From contig JAJEKV010000028.1 in the NCBI GenBank assembly GCA_021234155.1, positions 13,530,134-13,594,133 on the forward strand: DNA of 64,000 nucleotides, written 5' to 3'. This DNA is from Isoetes taiwanensis. Taxonomy: Eukaryota > Streptophyta > Lycopodiopsida > Isoetales > Isoetaceae. The notes under the pieces were generated by a model that was not told the origin of the DNA, searched no databases, and saw only the letters and a list, made by a program, of their open reading frames with translations. This document shows positions 34,301 through 44,252 of this stretch, one piece after another (position 1 is the stretch's first letter; the number at the start of each line of letters is the position of its first letter). Both the position numbers and the translations under genes were made by a program.

Positions 34301-34420
34301 ATTAAATAATATCAATGCAAAACCCACCAACTTACAAGTTGATACGCAACTGCTACTGGTAGCGCAGCATCAATACATGAATCTGAAACAAAACCATATG
34401 TGTGAGACAAACTGGTTTGA
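31348..34420. other. Mostly non-coding, with possible isolated exons on the minus strand
   Basis: Two minus-strand frames look exon-like but unrecognised: 32311-32538 (FKDSRRK end; EIFERFPKVPSKRS) and 33929-34156 (a CAG acceptor, then VIIWDYVDATHASKSEHK and a stop). A 13-bp unit TTATTTGGTTGTC is repeated near 33806-33850. No RNA gene or element end is seen. Confidence 0.35.
31383..31428. mobile_element. Possible tail-only retroposon insertion
   Basis: An 11-bp direct repeat CCGAAGCTAAA (31383-31393 and 31418-31428) flanks only A-rich sequence plus CCTATTCTATTCTATTT. The pentamer matches the (TATTC)n tails at 45.5 and 45.9 kb. It may be an extremely truncated LINE/SINE insertion with its target duplication. 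Confidence 0.35.
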
Positions 34421-34454
34421 ATAGATAGATAGATAGTTAGATAGATAGATAGAT
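34421..34454. repeat. (ATAG)n microsatellite tail of the LINE
   Basis: Eight or so ATAG units with one variant. On the LINE strand it follows GGGACAATAATG and acts as the 3' tail in place of poly(A). Confidence 0.85.
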
Positions 34455-34694
34455 ACATTATTGTCCCTTGTGCCCTGAGGCCCGTGGACTTATGTAGCAT
34501 GGGCGAGCTCCCTTACGGGCGCTACTAGCACATCATGCTGGTTTACAATGTAACCTTTTCTGAAGGCTTCACTTTTCTCTACTAATACCGGCACCCCGCT
34601 TTGGATCGGCTTCAAGGCCGTGCACGGGTGCGTCGTTATCAATCAGCTTTGAGCTGAGCATTTCAGGGCGGGTATGGTGCGCCTCTCAAGCGGT

Positions 34695-35140
34695 TCATAA
34701 CAGAAGCCCTTTTTCTTTATGTACTTCCCGGTGCCTTGCCGTCATTTCTCGTATTGTGTCTGCTAGATCCCTCATTGTTTCTGACCTTGCCATCATGGTG
34801 CGTACAGGCTGACCCCACCTTACATTTCTGTACTTGTTCCTGATGTCTTCATATACCGGGCATTCATTTAGCATATGATTTTCATCTTCCACTTCCCCTC
34901 TTCATAAATTCTGCATATCCGATCCTCTCTCTCTATTCTCCGCCATCTGTCCTTTTCGATTCTTAGGTCATGGCTTCCCATTCTGAATCTTGCTAGGGTA
35001 TCCTTCCTGGCTTTTCCTAGTAGATTATCCTGATACATCTGTTGTCCTATCTGCTGTCCCGGGTTGAATACTGTCATAAGCCATATTGTCTTGGCCCCGT
35101 GTGATTTTGCAGCCAAGCTTGCGTGGCTTTGTTTGCCCAT
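34695..35140 (-). pseudogene. LINE C-terminal zinc-binding region
   Basis: The minus strand reads RFRMGSHDLRIEKDRWRR, then EDRICRIYEEG, and after a frame change EDENHMLNECPVYEDIRNKY. This is the usual C-terminal CCHC region of LINE polymerases; one of the expected Cys residues is Tyr. Only frame-shifted pieces remain. Confidence 0.75.
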
Positions 35141-35368
35141 TCATCATTCCATTCTCCTTCACTAATGAGGTCGCTCAGGTTCCTCCCCATTTTTCTTGTC
35201 TACATTGCTACATCCCTAAACCAACCGTTGCTCTCGATTATGTGGGCTTTCGCTGATTCACTGATCGCGATATTCACTAACTTATTCGGTTTTCCACCTA
35301 CATTGTTTCTTATGAGATATCTGATGGTCTTTTCCCATGCCCTTACTTCCATCGGTTTCTGCCCCATC

Positions 35369-36922
35369 TCATATACTATAGTTGTTTGTGGTGTTATTCG
35401 TTCTCAGCTTGAATTCCTGTTTATGCCATTGCCTGTAAATTCCTTCCTGCTTTTCCCATTTCTTCTCTGTCAGATCCGGTCCCCAGGCCTCTGCTCCATA
35501 TAGTTGTGTAGTTGCAACTACTGCGCTGAACAAATAACATTTGATTTCCCAGTTTATTATCCTGCTTTTGTTGCAGAAATTTTTCATATTGTAGTAACTT
35601 CCGATGGTTGTTTGGAATCTTGTATCTGCCCCTTTAGCCCATTTCCCTGTGCCGTGCGCATTGTATCCCAGATACCTGTATTCTGTTGATTCTTCTAGCT
35701 CTGTTCCCAAATATCTAAACGGTTTGTGTCTATTTTTGTGGCCGCAAAAGACTATTTTGGTTTTCGCGAGATTAACTGTCAGCCCTGTCTTTTCGCAGAA
35801 GCTTTCCAACAATTTCAGTAACCTGTGCATCCCCTTGTTCTTTGTGGCCATCATGCTCAGGTCATCTGCATATAGCATGATGGGTACTTTGGTGCCCCCT
35901 AGAGTAGGGGCGTCTGTGTCCCCTTGCTGTTCTGCTATAAAATCCTGTAGTGCACCCCGCTTGACTCCCGTATCGCAATCTATCGCTTTCCCTTCTTCTT
36001 CCATTTTTGCATATACATTATAGTACAATCTTGCAATTGCCCCTACCATATCCTTTGGTGCCTGCATATCTATAAGCCTTTGTATTATTTTTTCCCTCGG
36101 AACTGTGTCAAAAGCTTTCCTAAAGTCCACAAAGCAGCATATTATTTTCTTCCCTTGGTTTCTATTCTGTTCTACCAGTATCCTGAGGGTCACTAGGTGA
36201 TCCGTAGTTGAGTGTTCTGGCCTGAACCCTGCCTGTCCCTGTGCTCTCCGGTTCCCACCCTCTGCCCATTGCTTCAGCCTATTGTCTAAAACTTTTCCAA
36301 ACCATTTTGCGAAAATGGAACTCACCATTATGGTTCTGTAATTTCCAGGTTCCTGTCTGCTCCCTCCCTTGTGTAGGGGTATCACCATGTTATACGCCCA
36401 TCTAGCTGGGAGTCCTGTGTGTATGATACCGTTGAAAATATCTGTCACCTGTTTCCCTATTGCTGTATTTGCACATTTTAATAATTCCACTGTTAACCCG
36501 TATAGGTCTGGGGCTTTGTTATTGGCCATTCTATTTAGTGCCATCATCACTTCCTGTGTGCTAAAACACGGCTTGTCCATCCCTTGTAATTCTGGTATTG
36601 GTGCTGGAGATGCTCCGGTCTTATACAATTTCTCCAGGTATCTCTCCCACCCGTCTGCCCCAATATCGTCTTGCGTGCTACCATTTTTCTGATTCCCTTG
36701 TCCTTTCCCTTTAAATCCTTTCCAGAATTTCCGGGGTTGCTTTTTCAGGAGTTTAGCCAGTCCCCATTGATGTTGTACCAAGTTTTTATCTCTCTTTGCC
36801 TTTAGCATCTTCAGATATACCTTTTTCTCGGTTTGATACGCCTCCCTTCCCCTCTGCTCTCTGACCTTTCTTTTCTGTTCTCTGCACTCATCGTCATACC
36901 CAACTCGAGGCCTTGAACGCAT
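35369..36922 (-). pseudogene. LINE reverse transcriptase
   Basis: A 517-codon frame contains the RT core in order: MVIPLHKGGSRQEPGNYRTI, GQAGFRPEHSTTDHL, FVDFRKAFDTVPREKI (first catalytic Asp), GVKRGALQ, MLYADDLSMM (YADD) and NLAKTKIVFCG. Between GVKRGALQ and DFIAEQQGD the usual GCPLSP-type motif is missing, so about 18 residues were lost without breaking the frame. The RT would copy the LINE RNA at a nicked target. N-terminally there is a Lys/Arg/Gln-rich linker. After 35369 the frame changes. Confidence 0.92.
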
Positions 36923-37248
36923 CCTTCCTCCTTTTTCTTCTTCTCTTTCCGAAACCTTCCGTTGCTACTTTCACTGTTATATCATTAAGCCTGTCTCCAT
37001 TTTCGTCTGCCCTGTGTGCCCCCCAATTCCATTTTCCCATTTCTTCTTTGACGTACTGCACAAATACATCTACGTGCTTCTCTTGAAACTGTATTTTCAG
37101 TTTCCCGTTAATTTCCTCTGTTTCTTATTGCCTGTCGTTCGAGGTGTATTCGTTCCCCGTAAGTGTCAACTGTATGGGTCTGTGGCTCTCCCTTTTCCCG
37201 ATTGGCCATTCTAGGAGCATGAATCCCGATACTATCTCCGCTGCAGTG

Positions 37249-37872
37249 TCATTCATTATCACATAATCCACTATACTTTTCCCGTGTGCATTTTGGCTTT
37301 GTGTACTTCCCTGACCCCTCCCACCTTTGTACCCCGTTGGCTATAGTGACCCCTGTAGTCGAGCATATCTCCAGTAGTAGCTCCCCCCTGGCATTGACTT
37401 CTGCTCTGTCTTCTGTACTCCTATCCCATTCCTCTGATCTTGTCGTGCTATCCATTGTTCATTTGTGTCTTCCATACTCGTGATTTGTGCCTGTTCCTGC
37501 CCTGTTCTGGTGTTCAGATCGCCTATTAATATCATTGGACCCTGTTCCTTCCATTTCATCATAGTCTCCCCCAGTTCTAAAAGTTCTAGTTTATCACTGC
37601 TTGGTGGATAATAAGCTAAAATCAGAATTAACTCTATTTTGTTCTGTAATTGTATATTCAAAACCATGTATCTCTTATTGACATCCGATTGCAAAATACA
37701 TGCACTTTTTACTACATTTTCTTTAACATAACAAGCTAATCCCGCACTTCCTCTTCCAATCTTGAAATCTTTGTCCTTCCAGCATGTGAATAGTTGGTAC
37801 CCTTCCTCCTCTGGCAGTCTTTTTATATTGTGCTCCCACGTCTCCACCAGACATATTATATCACAACTGTTA
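37249..37872 (-). pseudogene. LINE endonuclease domain, N-terminally truncated
   Basis: The minus strand reads CDIICLVETWEH at the truncated end, with the ETWE motif typical of APE-type endonucleases. It continues GRGSAGLACYVKENVV, ILAYYPPSSDKLELL, and LIGDLNTRTGQ, the catalytic Asp-Asn motif. A frame change near 37400 leads into a segment with GVQRWEGSGKYTKPKCT. The domain nicks target DNA in functional elements. The first approximately 30 residues, including the Asn/Asp start, are gone. Confidence 0.88.
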
Positions 37873-40800
37873 TATCACAACTGAATAGCATGTATTCAAA
37901 CTACAAGTTGATAAACCTAAGCTATCAACTAAACATAGTGGTAGAATGCTATACGAAATGTCCTCTAGCTAAGAGGAGAGACTAAAGTAGAGAGTAGACC
38001 TGCAATATGGTGCCAAGAATTGCATCAGTATAGTTGATAGAGGTGTTGGAGTTAAGTGATGCCATCTCTTTGAATTCCAGGAACATCTCTAGAGCCAAGT
38101 TCATATATTGATCACTTGGGTGGAACGACAATGGAAATAGTGATGCAAAACAAAACGAATTTCCCTTGACAATTGATACTCAGGGTGGCATTCTGACATA
38201 TTATTTAGCTGTAGTCCACACAATAACATGGTGCAGAGCATTAGAAACAAAGAAGACAGATCTTATGTTCTGTTGTTGTATGAATCCTGCAAATGATAAT
38301 TAAAGAGAGCTTTGCCCCTATTCTTTCCAGATTTTACAATGCTATGTTACATATTGGAAGCAAATGTTCAGGTAAATACAAAGTACAGCTACTTCAAATA
38401 CTTCTAATGGCATTTACCATCTTAAAATAATACATGAATTATAGGTACATTTCCTAGCTCTTCTTTAAATAACACCACTGGATAACACATGCGCAAATAT
38501 AACAATAAAGTAAATACAAAGAGATGAACATGATGTATGCTACATAGAATGGAGCACTAGTCTGACATCTACAATCTATCAGGCATACTAGACATACTAT
38601 ATGTTACAACAAGGGTCCTGCTTCTTCAAAAGAAAGAGTCCCTCAAAACATGTATTACCTGAAGTATGGACAGTAGTGCAAGGTATAGACACAGTGCCTG
38701 GAAGAGGCAACAGAATTGTTACAAATTCATAATAGCTTTAATACCATGTCAAGACCAATGACACAAAAAATATTGATAAAGAAACATTGCAACGGGACAT
38801 ATTCTAAGGCCAAGACTCACAATCTAGAGTTAAATCGGGATACATTATGAGAGCAGACCTGTCTTGATAGCCACATACAAATATTGATAAGGATTCTCGG
38901 ACGGGGGTACTCTGTATTTCTGCAATATCAGAATTGCACTTTACATTCCAGAGCTCTATCGAACATAATATGGCTTACAAATGCATTAGCCATAAAACCT
39001 GCATTCCACATTGGAAACAATGCATTCTTCTTCAAGACTTACAAGCAAAAACGACCACAATGAAGAAACAATATGTAAACAAGAAGGGTTCCATACCTGA
39101 CCCTTCTAAGCAGATGCCTTAATATTAGAATGACGTCATTGCCGCTCTGGTAAGGAGAATCCATTTGAAACATTGCACATTACAACATGAATCAGGAATC
39201 GTCGCATAGAAATCCTTAAATATTCTGCAACAGGATGCGAAATCAAGCTTTCGAGACAAGGATTGAACGTTGTGTTGCGGCCCTGTCGTCCCATGATCTT
39301 TGCTCTGCCAAGCAAATGGGGCAGTCTATTGTTGGTTACTCTAAATCAAGAATCTCCAAGAAAGATATCTCAACTTTACCCTACTCTTTAGGATCATTCA
39401 CTCTGACGAGGACAGATAAGAGCAGCTTCACTAACTATTTCGAATAGCCCTAACTAATGAACTGAACACTAAATTTTTTGCAAGACTCGCCTCCTTTGCA
39501 GTAAAATCATAGGTTCCTACTGCCAACCAAGAAATAGCTCTGCAGGCATTTCTGGAGCAGAACACACTGATTCAAAGCATGTAAATGAAGAAAAATCAAT
39601 GAGGAACTTTTACCAGATTTTTAGCTTGAAAAAAACCTTAAGACCTCTAATCTTTGCAAGTATGGAGGGCGAATCTATGAAAAAATGCCTGGCTTCTGGT
39701 AGAAATCAGGGCGAATGGCATAGATTTCACCTTCAGGAGTAGGGCGAAGTCGAGTAAGGCGGGAGCTCGTTTCATAGAATGGCGGGCGAATTAAAAAATA
39801 TTAATAAATGAGGTAACCTACTATTCCTTAGCATTAACAATTATTAAATTCATAAAAAATCACAGTTTTGCGAAAATTCGCCCCTTATTGTCGACCTCTC
39901 TGGTCGAGGAGTCATGGGCTTTAGAAGCTAGATGGAGAGGGAAGTGGCTCAAGAATAGAAAAGGGTTTAAAGATTAGTCTTCAAGCTAAAACAAAAGAGC
40001 ATACTAGTTAGACCGACGGTATATAAATATATACCAAATGTTTCCAGAGCTCACGATATACAATTCTCAAAACCAGCATTGCAAATCACATCCATTGGCA
40101 TCAGATCTGATATGGTTTGTAAATCAGAATGAAATACTCTAACTGTTATGGGATTTCCCCTAATATTTTGAAGGAAAAGGAACTTCTGGGCACAAGATCT
40201 TGACACACACCTTGTAAAACCCACGTATTTGATTTGCTCCATGATTTACTTTATAAACAATATGCTAGTTGGGTCACAAATTTTGGCGCTTGGTTAATCT
40301 AGTGTTGCCACGTGTCATGGCATTCCATTGCAGAATGGTAATTTGGGTCGCTGATTCCGCATCTCCGGTTTCCATCCGGTTAATAGCAAAGATCTCTCTG
40401 TTTTCTTGTTCAATGCTTGCTCTGTTTTCATGTTTGCCCAAGACGAACAAAAAGCTTGCTCTATTTTTTTATTGGATGCTTGGCAACAGCGATGGCAAAG
40501 CTTGGCTTCAAACAGGGCTTGGTCTGCCGGTTTTGTCGGCTTTTTTTTTTTTGCATAGGAATGGTCTATCTTGGCATATACAGACAAAAGCGAAGGCTTT
40601 GCTTAGGAACATGGCTTAGCGAAGCCAAGTTTGCATTTGTTCATAAAGCAAAGGCTTAACGACAGAGTTTGCTGCCGGAGTTTGGAGCTCTGCTTTTCAG
40701 GACGTGAAGATTCAACGGCAGTGGACTTGCTGCCGGAGTTAGAACAAAGCAAACAGAGCTTTTAGGGTTTTTCTAGAGCAAACAGAGCTTTAGGGTTTTT

Positions 40801-40986
40801 AGAGCAAATAGGACTTGCTCCATTTTTTCAGAGCAAACAGGACTTGCTCCGTTTTTTTCAGAGCAAACAGAGCTTTCAGGGTTTTTACAGCAAACAGAGC
40901 AAATAATTACCCCAGCCATAGCCGAACTTCAGCGCCATAGACCACGAAGCAGGGGAAAATTTGTTCCCCAACTACCATATTGTGGC
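37873..40986. other. Mostly non-coding, with one exon-like segment
   Basis: At about 38005-38150 the minus strand gives an open frame, SLFPLSFHPSDQYMNLALEMFL and onward, ending ...LGTILQ at a CAG/GTCTAC boundary. It looks like an exon of an unrecognised host gene; the LINE would then lie in its intron. Plus ORFs at 39235-39447 and 40269-40619 have no family features. Otherwise I see only AT-rich sequence. Confidence 0.35.
40746..40905. repeat. Degenerate minisatellite containing TTTAGGG words
   Basis: About six copies of a unit near 28-31 bp, AGAGCAAACAGAGCTTTTAGG plus GTTTTT, with a variant GGACTTGCTCC. TTTAGGG, the plant telomere unit, occurs once per good copy but not in tandem, so it is not a telomere tract. 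Confidence 0.65.
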
Positions 40987-41101
40987 TTCAAGTCACTTGG
41001 TTTGCCATTCCGGCATGACCGGTGACCCGGCTCCCGGCTGGGTAACGCCAGTCGCGGGACCCCACCGGTCCATGCCGGAATGGCATCCCAAGTGCCTTGA
41101 A
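40987..41101. mobile_element. 115-bp fold-back (MITE-like) inverted repeat
   Basis: Arms 40987-41030 (TTCAAGTCACTTGGTTTGCC...) and 41056-41101 are inverted copies with few mismatches and a one-base gap, around a 25-base GC-rich centre. It would form a long hairpin. No target duplication was found. Confidence 0.6.
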
Positions 41102-41275
41102 CCCATACAAATTGCTCTTGAATAGTGGAATCTCATGAGAGCAATTGAAAAGATTTGGTTGTGTGGAAGTTGGGTGGGATGGTTTACATGCACCGTCGCC
41201 TCTAATGGGTGAAAATCAAGTTACCATTGTCAGAATGGTTGGTGATTCGACGTAAGATACTTTTACCCTGCATTG

Positions 41276-41645
41276 GGGGATCCCGGTGGACGGGATCCCC
41301 TAGAGTGTGATCCCAAAGGACGGAATCCCCCCTTACTGCGCAGTTACTGTGCAAAACTACGATCCCTTATCGGAGATTTTTTTGGGTTAGTTTTTCTCCC
41401 TCGATTCTCCACCGAATTGGATATGATCGGAATGGGATGTAGAAGAAGCGCATGTAGATGCCAAGGAGGAAGAGCGAGGAGCGCCGATGCTATTAGGGAG
41501 GAATGATCCGTCCAAAAATTGGCCCTAAACTGCACAGTTACTCTTTAGCTACGCAGTCAACTGTAGGATCCCGGAGGAGGGAATCAAAATTGACTGCGGG
41601 ATCCCAGAGGAGGGGATCCCACGTGGGGATCCCGGAGGTCGGAAT
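41276..41645. repeat. Five GGGATCCC-rich inverted units
   Basis: Units such as GGGATCCCGGTGGACGGGAT occur at about 41276-41300, 41308-41331, 41565-41585, 41598-41620 and 41625-41645. Each is two GGATCC-type half sites around GGAGGAG. Copies of CTGCGCAGTTACTGTGCA-like sequence lie between them. Confidence 0.6.
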
Positions 41646-41880
41646 CCAATCCCAATGTAAGACTATCTTGAGCCTGATGATTCCATCCCATAGAATAACC
41701 AACGGTCATGATTGTGCAGCGACCCATAACAAGGTAACTTGATTTTCACCCTGCCCTGAGTATTTTGACCTCATTGAGAAAAGTCAGTGACGTGGCGCCC
41801 ACGGGTCCACCCATTGGTAAAGAACCAGCGGCCCTGATGAGTTCCAGGGACCATCGGACGGCCGACGATGATTGTGGTTG

Positions 41881-41893
41881 AAAATAAATAGCT
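41881..41893 (+). promoter_or_regulatory. TATA-like element of gene B
   Basis: TTGAAAATAAATAGCTGTGGC precedes the ATG at 41921 by about 30 bases, as at gene A. This shows that the duplication included the promoter. Confidence 0.5.
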
Positions 41894-42293
41894 GTGGCAT
41901 CGCTGTACGCAACTCCAGCCATGGCGGCCATGGAGCAACACTACAATCCCGTTCCGGCGAGCATCTCTATCGCCATACCCAAACTTCGTCCTTTTCGCAA
42001 GAAAAGACCTTTACAAGATATCTGCACTCAGCTTGACTATGAAAAGATTGCCCGGAAGATGCACAAAAAGTTCCCGGCCATGGCCACATGTAACACAGCT
42101 CCAAGCTCCGGCTATGGTGATTCTGATCCGCCAGGCGTCTTCAATTCTGTACCAAATACTTCCGGAAGTTTGGCCGTAGTAGAAGAATGCAGAATTAGGG
42201 CTAACGATACAGCTCCAAAGCCAGCGCCGGATTTGGAGAAAAGGAAAGGGCATCAATGGGAGATGGCTCCTAAATTAGCTTTTCTGTATACGG

Positions 42294-43766
42294 CAGCGTT
42301 GGGAAAACTTTCAAACCCTGTTAGGAAAATTTCCTGCAAGTCCTAAAACTATTCGGAATTCATAAAATGCAGTCGGAAGCTCCCTGTTGCTAATACCTCA
42401 AACCGGAAATAATATATATTCAATACCTATTTTTTTTTACCTTTCACAGATTTACACACGAAGAAAACCCCATACGGACCTTTCACTGAAGTGTAATGTT
42501 CAATTACATCATCAACAATCTGGTCAAATTTGTGAATGTAGCAATGCAGACCCTCAGACAGGCCAACTCCTTCATAATCCATGCCAAAGACAGCGAACTG
42601 AGCTGCAGCCAGTCGTTTGCCCACATCTGCAGATGCTAGTTATGAAGGATTGCAAAATGCTATTAATAGAACATATTTGGACATTACCGTCCAAGTAGAA
42701 GGTAATAGTATCTCCGTATCCATGGCAAAGGAACACCAGTGCTTTGAGCTTGCCTGATTCCGGAAGCCAATTTTTTGTATATAACTCTACGCCCCTGGAG
42801 GCAAAGAACACACAAAGAACCCCTCAGACAGAACTGCTTGTAAAAAAAAAAACAATTCAATGTTAAAGCACAAAGTAGACTTTTTTTTACCTCTGTTTCA
42901 ACGACTCCAGCAGTAAGATTTTCCTGCCAATGCATAATACGGTAAGAACCCAACCATATTTAATGCTCGACCTAGAATTTCTTCTCCCTACAACTTCTAA
43001 CATTACGAATCTTTAAATAAATTTGTTTCTCACCGAAAACAAGGGGTGCTTTAACCCTTTTCTGACTTTTTCGTAAGAGGCAAAGACTCTTCTTCTTGCC
43101 GGAGCGAAATCTAAACTCTCTTGAAACTGAAGCTTTCCATTTACTGGTTGCAACTCAATTCCTGCTCCATCCGACATTAAGCAGAGGGCAGCAGGGCTGC
43201 CCTGGTTACCCCTGACCATTGCCCAGCCCCAGGTCTCAAACATTTCTGCTCTACTTTCGAGCTAAAAATCGCCTGATTGAATAGCCCAAATGGGAAAAAA
43301 ATTTTCCCCAGCCTTCGTTCCAGAGCTGGTCTGCATATGGATCTGGTCTGGGAAGCACCGGATCCCAGTTTAGACAGAGGATATTTGCCAAGGAATGATC
43401 GCTAGTCTATTTCATGGGAGGAATGATCAGAAACAAAAAGCAGAGGACCTGAATGCTGCCGGAACAGGGTTTTTTGTGTTGAGTGAGAGCTCTTACGAAA
43501 AAAAATTATGCAAATTTCTGTTCAATACTCATTCTCAATAAAAAATCGATATCTAATACCTGGAATTGTTTAGAATCCTTGTTGCTCCACGGAATGGGGC
43601 TGGTGCAAGAATCGACCAGATAGGGGTACAAGATCCGACTCTGTTCAGGATCCGGAAACCAGGGAATTTCTGCCAGGAGGGCTTCCGGATGGCTGCCAGC
43701 TAGGACGGTTTTTTGTCCAGCATGGACGGTAGCAATACACTCTCCCGGGGAATTTCCCCAACGTAG
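42294..43766. mobile_element. Non-autonomous hAT-type element carrying gene fragments (Pack-hAT)
   Basis: It is 1473 bp, with 8-bp target duplications GTATACGG at 42286-42293 and 43767-43774. The ends are CAGCGTTGGGAAAAC (left) and, inverted, CTACGTTGGGGAAATTCC (right). The 8-bp duplication and C-A-x-x-G-type short inverted ends fit the hAT superfamily. It encodes no transposase. Inside, on the minus strand, are fragments of an alpha/beta-hydrolase gene with an intron (42427-42900), plus another unrecognised ORF (43013-43243). Gene A gives the empty-site sequence. Confidence 0.85.
42427..42940 (-). pseudogene. Captured monoacylglycerol lipase/caffeoylshikimate esterase fragment
   Basis: Minus-strand exon pieces are: a possible upstream exon MHWQENLTAGVVETE (about 42940-42890, followed by GTAAAA); then FFASRGVELYTKNWLPESG and LVFLCHGYGDT (about 42811-42692), which ends at a GT donor; then, after a 60-base intron ending CTGCAG, VGKRLAAAQFAVFGMDYEG and LSEGLHCYIHKFDQIVDDVIEHY (to 42427). 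The HGYG oxyanion region and the DYEGxGLSEG stretch are typical of the plant family. The catalytic Ser (GxSxG) and the later half are absent, so it cannot be active. Because the intron is retained, capture was at the DNA level. Confidence 0.8.
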
Positions 43767-44252
43767 GTATACGGCAGACGGTCTTGAATGTCAAAACAAG
43801 ATTGGAAGAGTTTTTTCTGAAAGATTAGATGGTATTATTCACAGATCCTACAATGGTGATGCTGATTTTAATTCACAAATGACGGAGTTTAGGGAAGATA
43901 ATGATCTTCTTTTTGATTCAAAGGATGAAAGGGGTAATTATGATGATGATCCTGAAAAGAAAATATGGCACAGCATGATGGTGGCCATGTTTTCCAGCAT
44001 TAATCAGGAACCTTGTTCTCGATTTCCAGGAATCTGTAATCCAACACAGCTGAACGTTGCCAAAATGTGGATTTTGATGCCAGATGTTGGGCCTAAAGAA
44101 TTGATAGAATAGATTGTTTGGCGGCAGTCCTAAGGTTTGCAGTCCTCCGGTGCAGACGATTGAAAATATTAACTTCTGGCTTTCAAATAGCATTCAAGTG
44201 TATTTTATAGAAAAATTGCTACATTTTCTGCTTTTGGACAAGCATCACTAAC

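Larger units (their letters stand above)
34421..37872 (-). mobile_element. LINE with APE endonuclease and reverse transcriptase, 5' truncated
   Basis: Minus-strand order: endonuclease (37872-about 37249), linker, reverse transcriptase (36922-35369), C-terminal zinc-binding region (35140-34695), short 3' UTR and a (TATC)n tail at 34454-34421. ORF1 is absent. At the 5' junction a 14-bp word (CAGTTGTGATATAA on the minus strand) occurs twice in tandem, half in LINE coding sequence. Frameshifts and an internal RT deletion make it inactive. The clade is unresolved; the endonuclease resembles that of the 54.6-56.3 kb LINE. Confidence 0.88.
41921..44112 (+). pseudogene. Gene B: inverted paralogue of gene A, disrupted by a hAT-type element
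   Basis: The first part (41921-42293) encodes MAAMEQHYNPVPA..., RKKRPLQDICTQLDYEKIARKMHKK and WEMAPKLAFLYT, aligning closely with gene A. The second part (43775-44112) resumes after the insertion with GVLECQNKIG and, after a frame break near 43830, NDLLFDSKDERGNYDDD and IWHSMMVAMFSSINQEPC. It ends at TAG 44110-44112, ten codons beyond the gene A stop. The insertion point is between codons of 'YT-AD': GTATACGG is duplicated on both sides. Promoter, coding sequence and 3' flank all match gene A, so this is a whole-gene inverted duplication about 15 kb away. As it stands the protein would be truncated within the insert. No function is known. Confidence 0.82.

Noticed and set aside
35123-36692. 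Plus-strand ORFs opposite the LINE RT
   Set aside because: Antisense shadows of the RT frame.
40269-40659. Overlapping plus ORFs with a hydrophobic stretch
   Set aside because: No family features, flanked by AT-rich repeats, contains a long T-run; probably chance.
40746-40905. Interstitial telomere
   Set aside because: TTTAGGG words are not in tandem; they are part of a longer unit.
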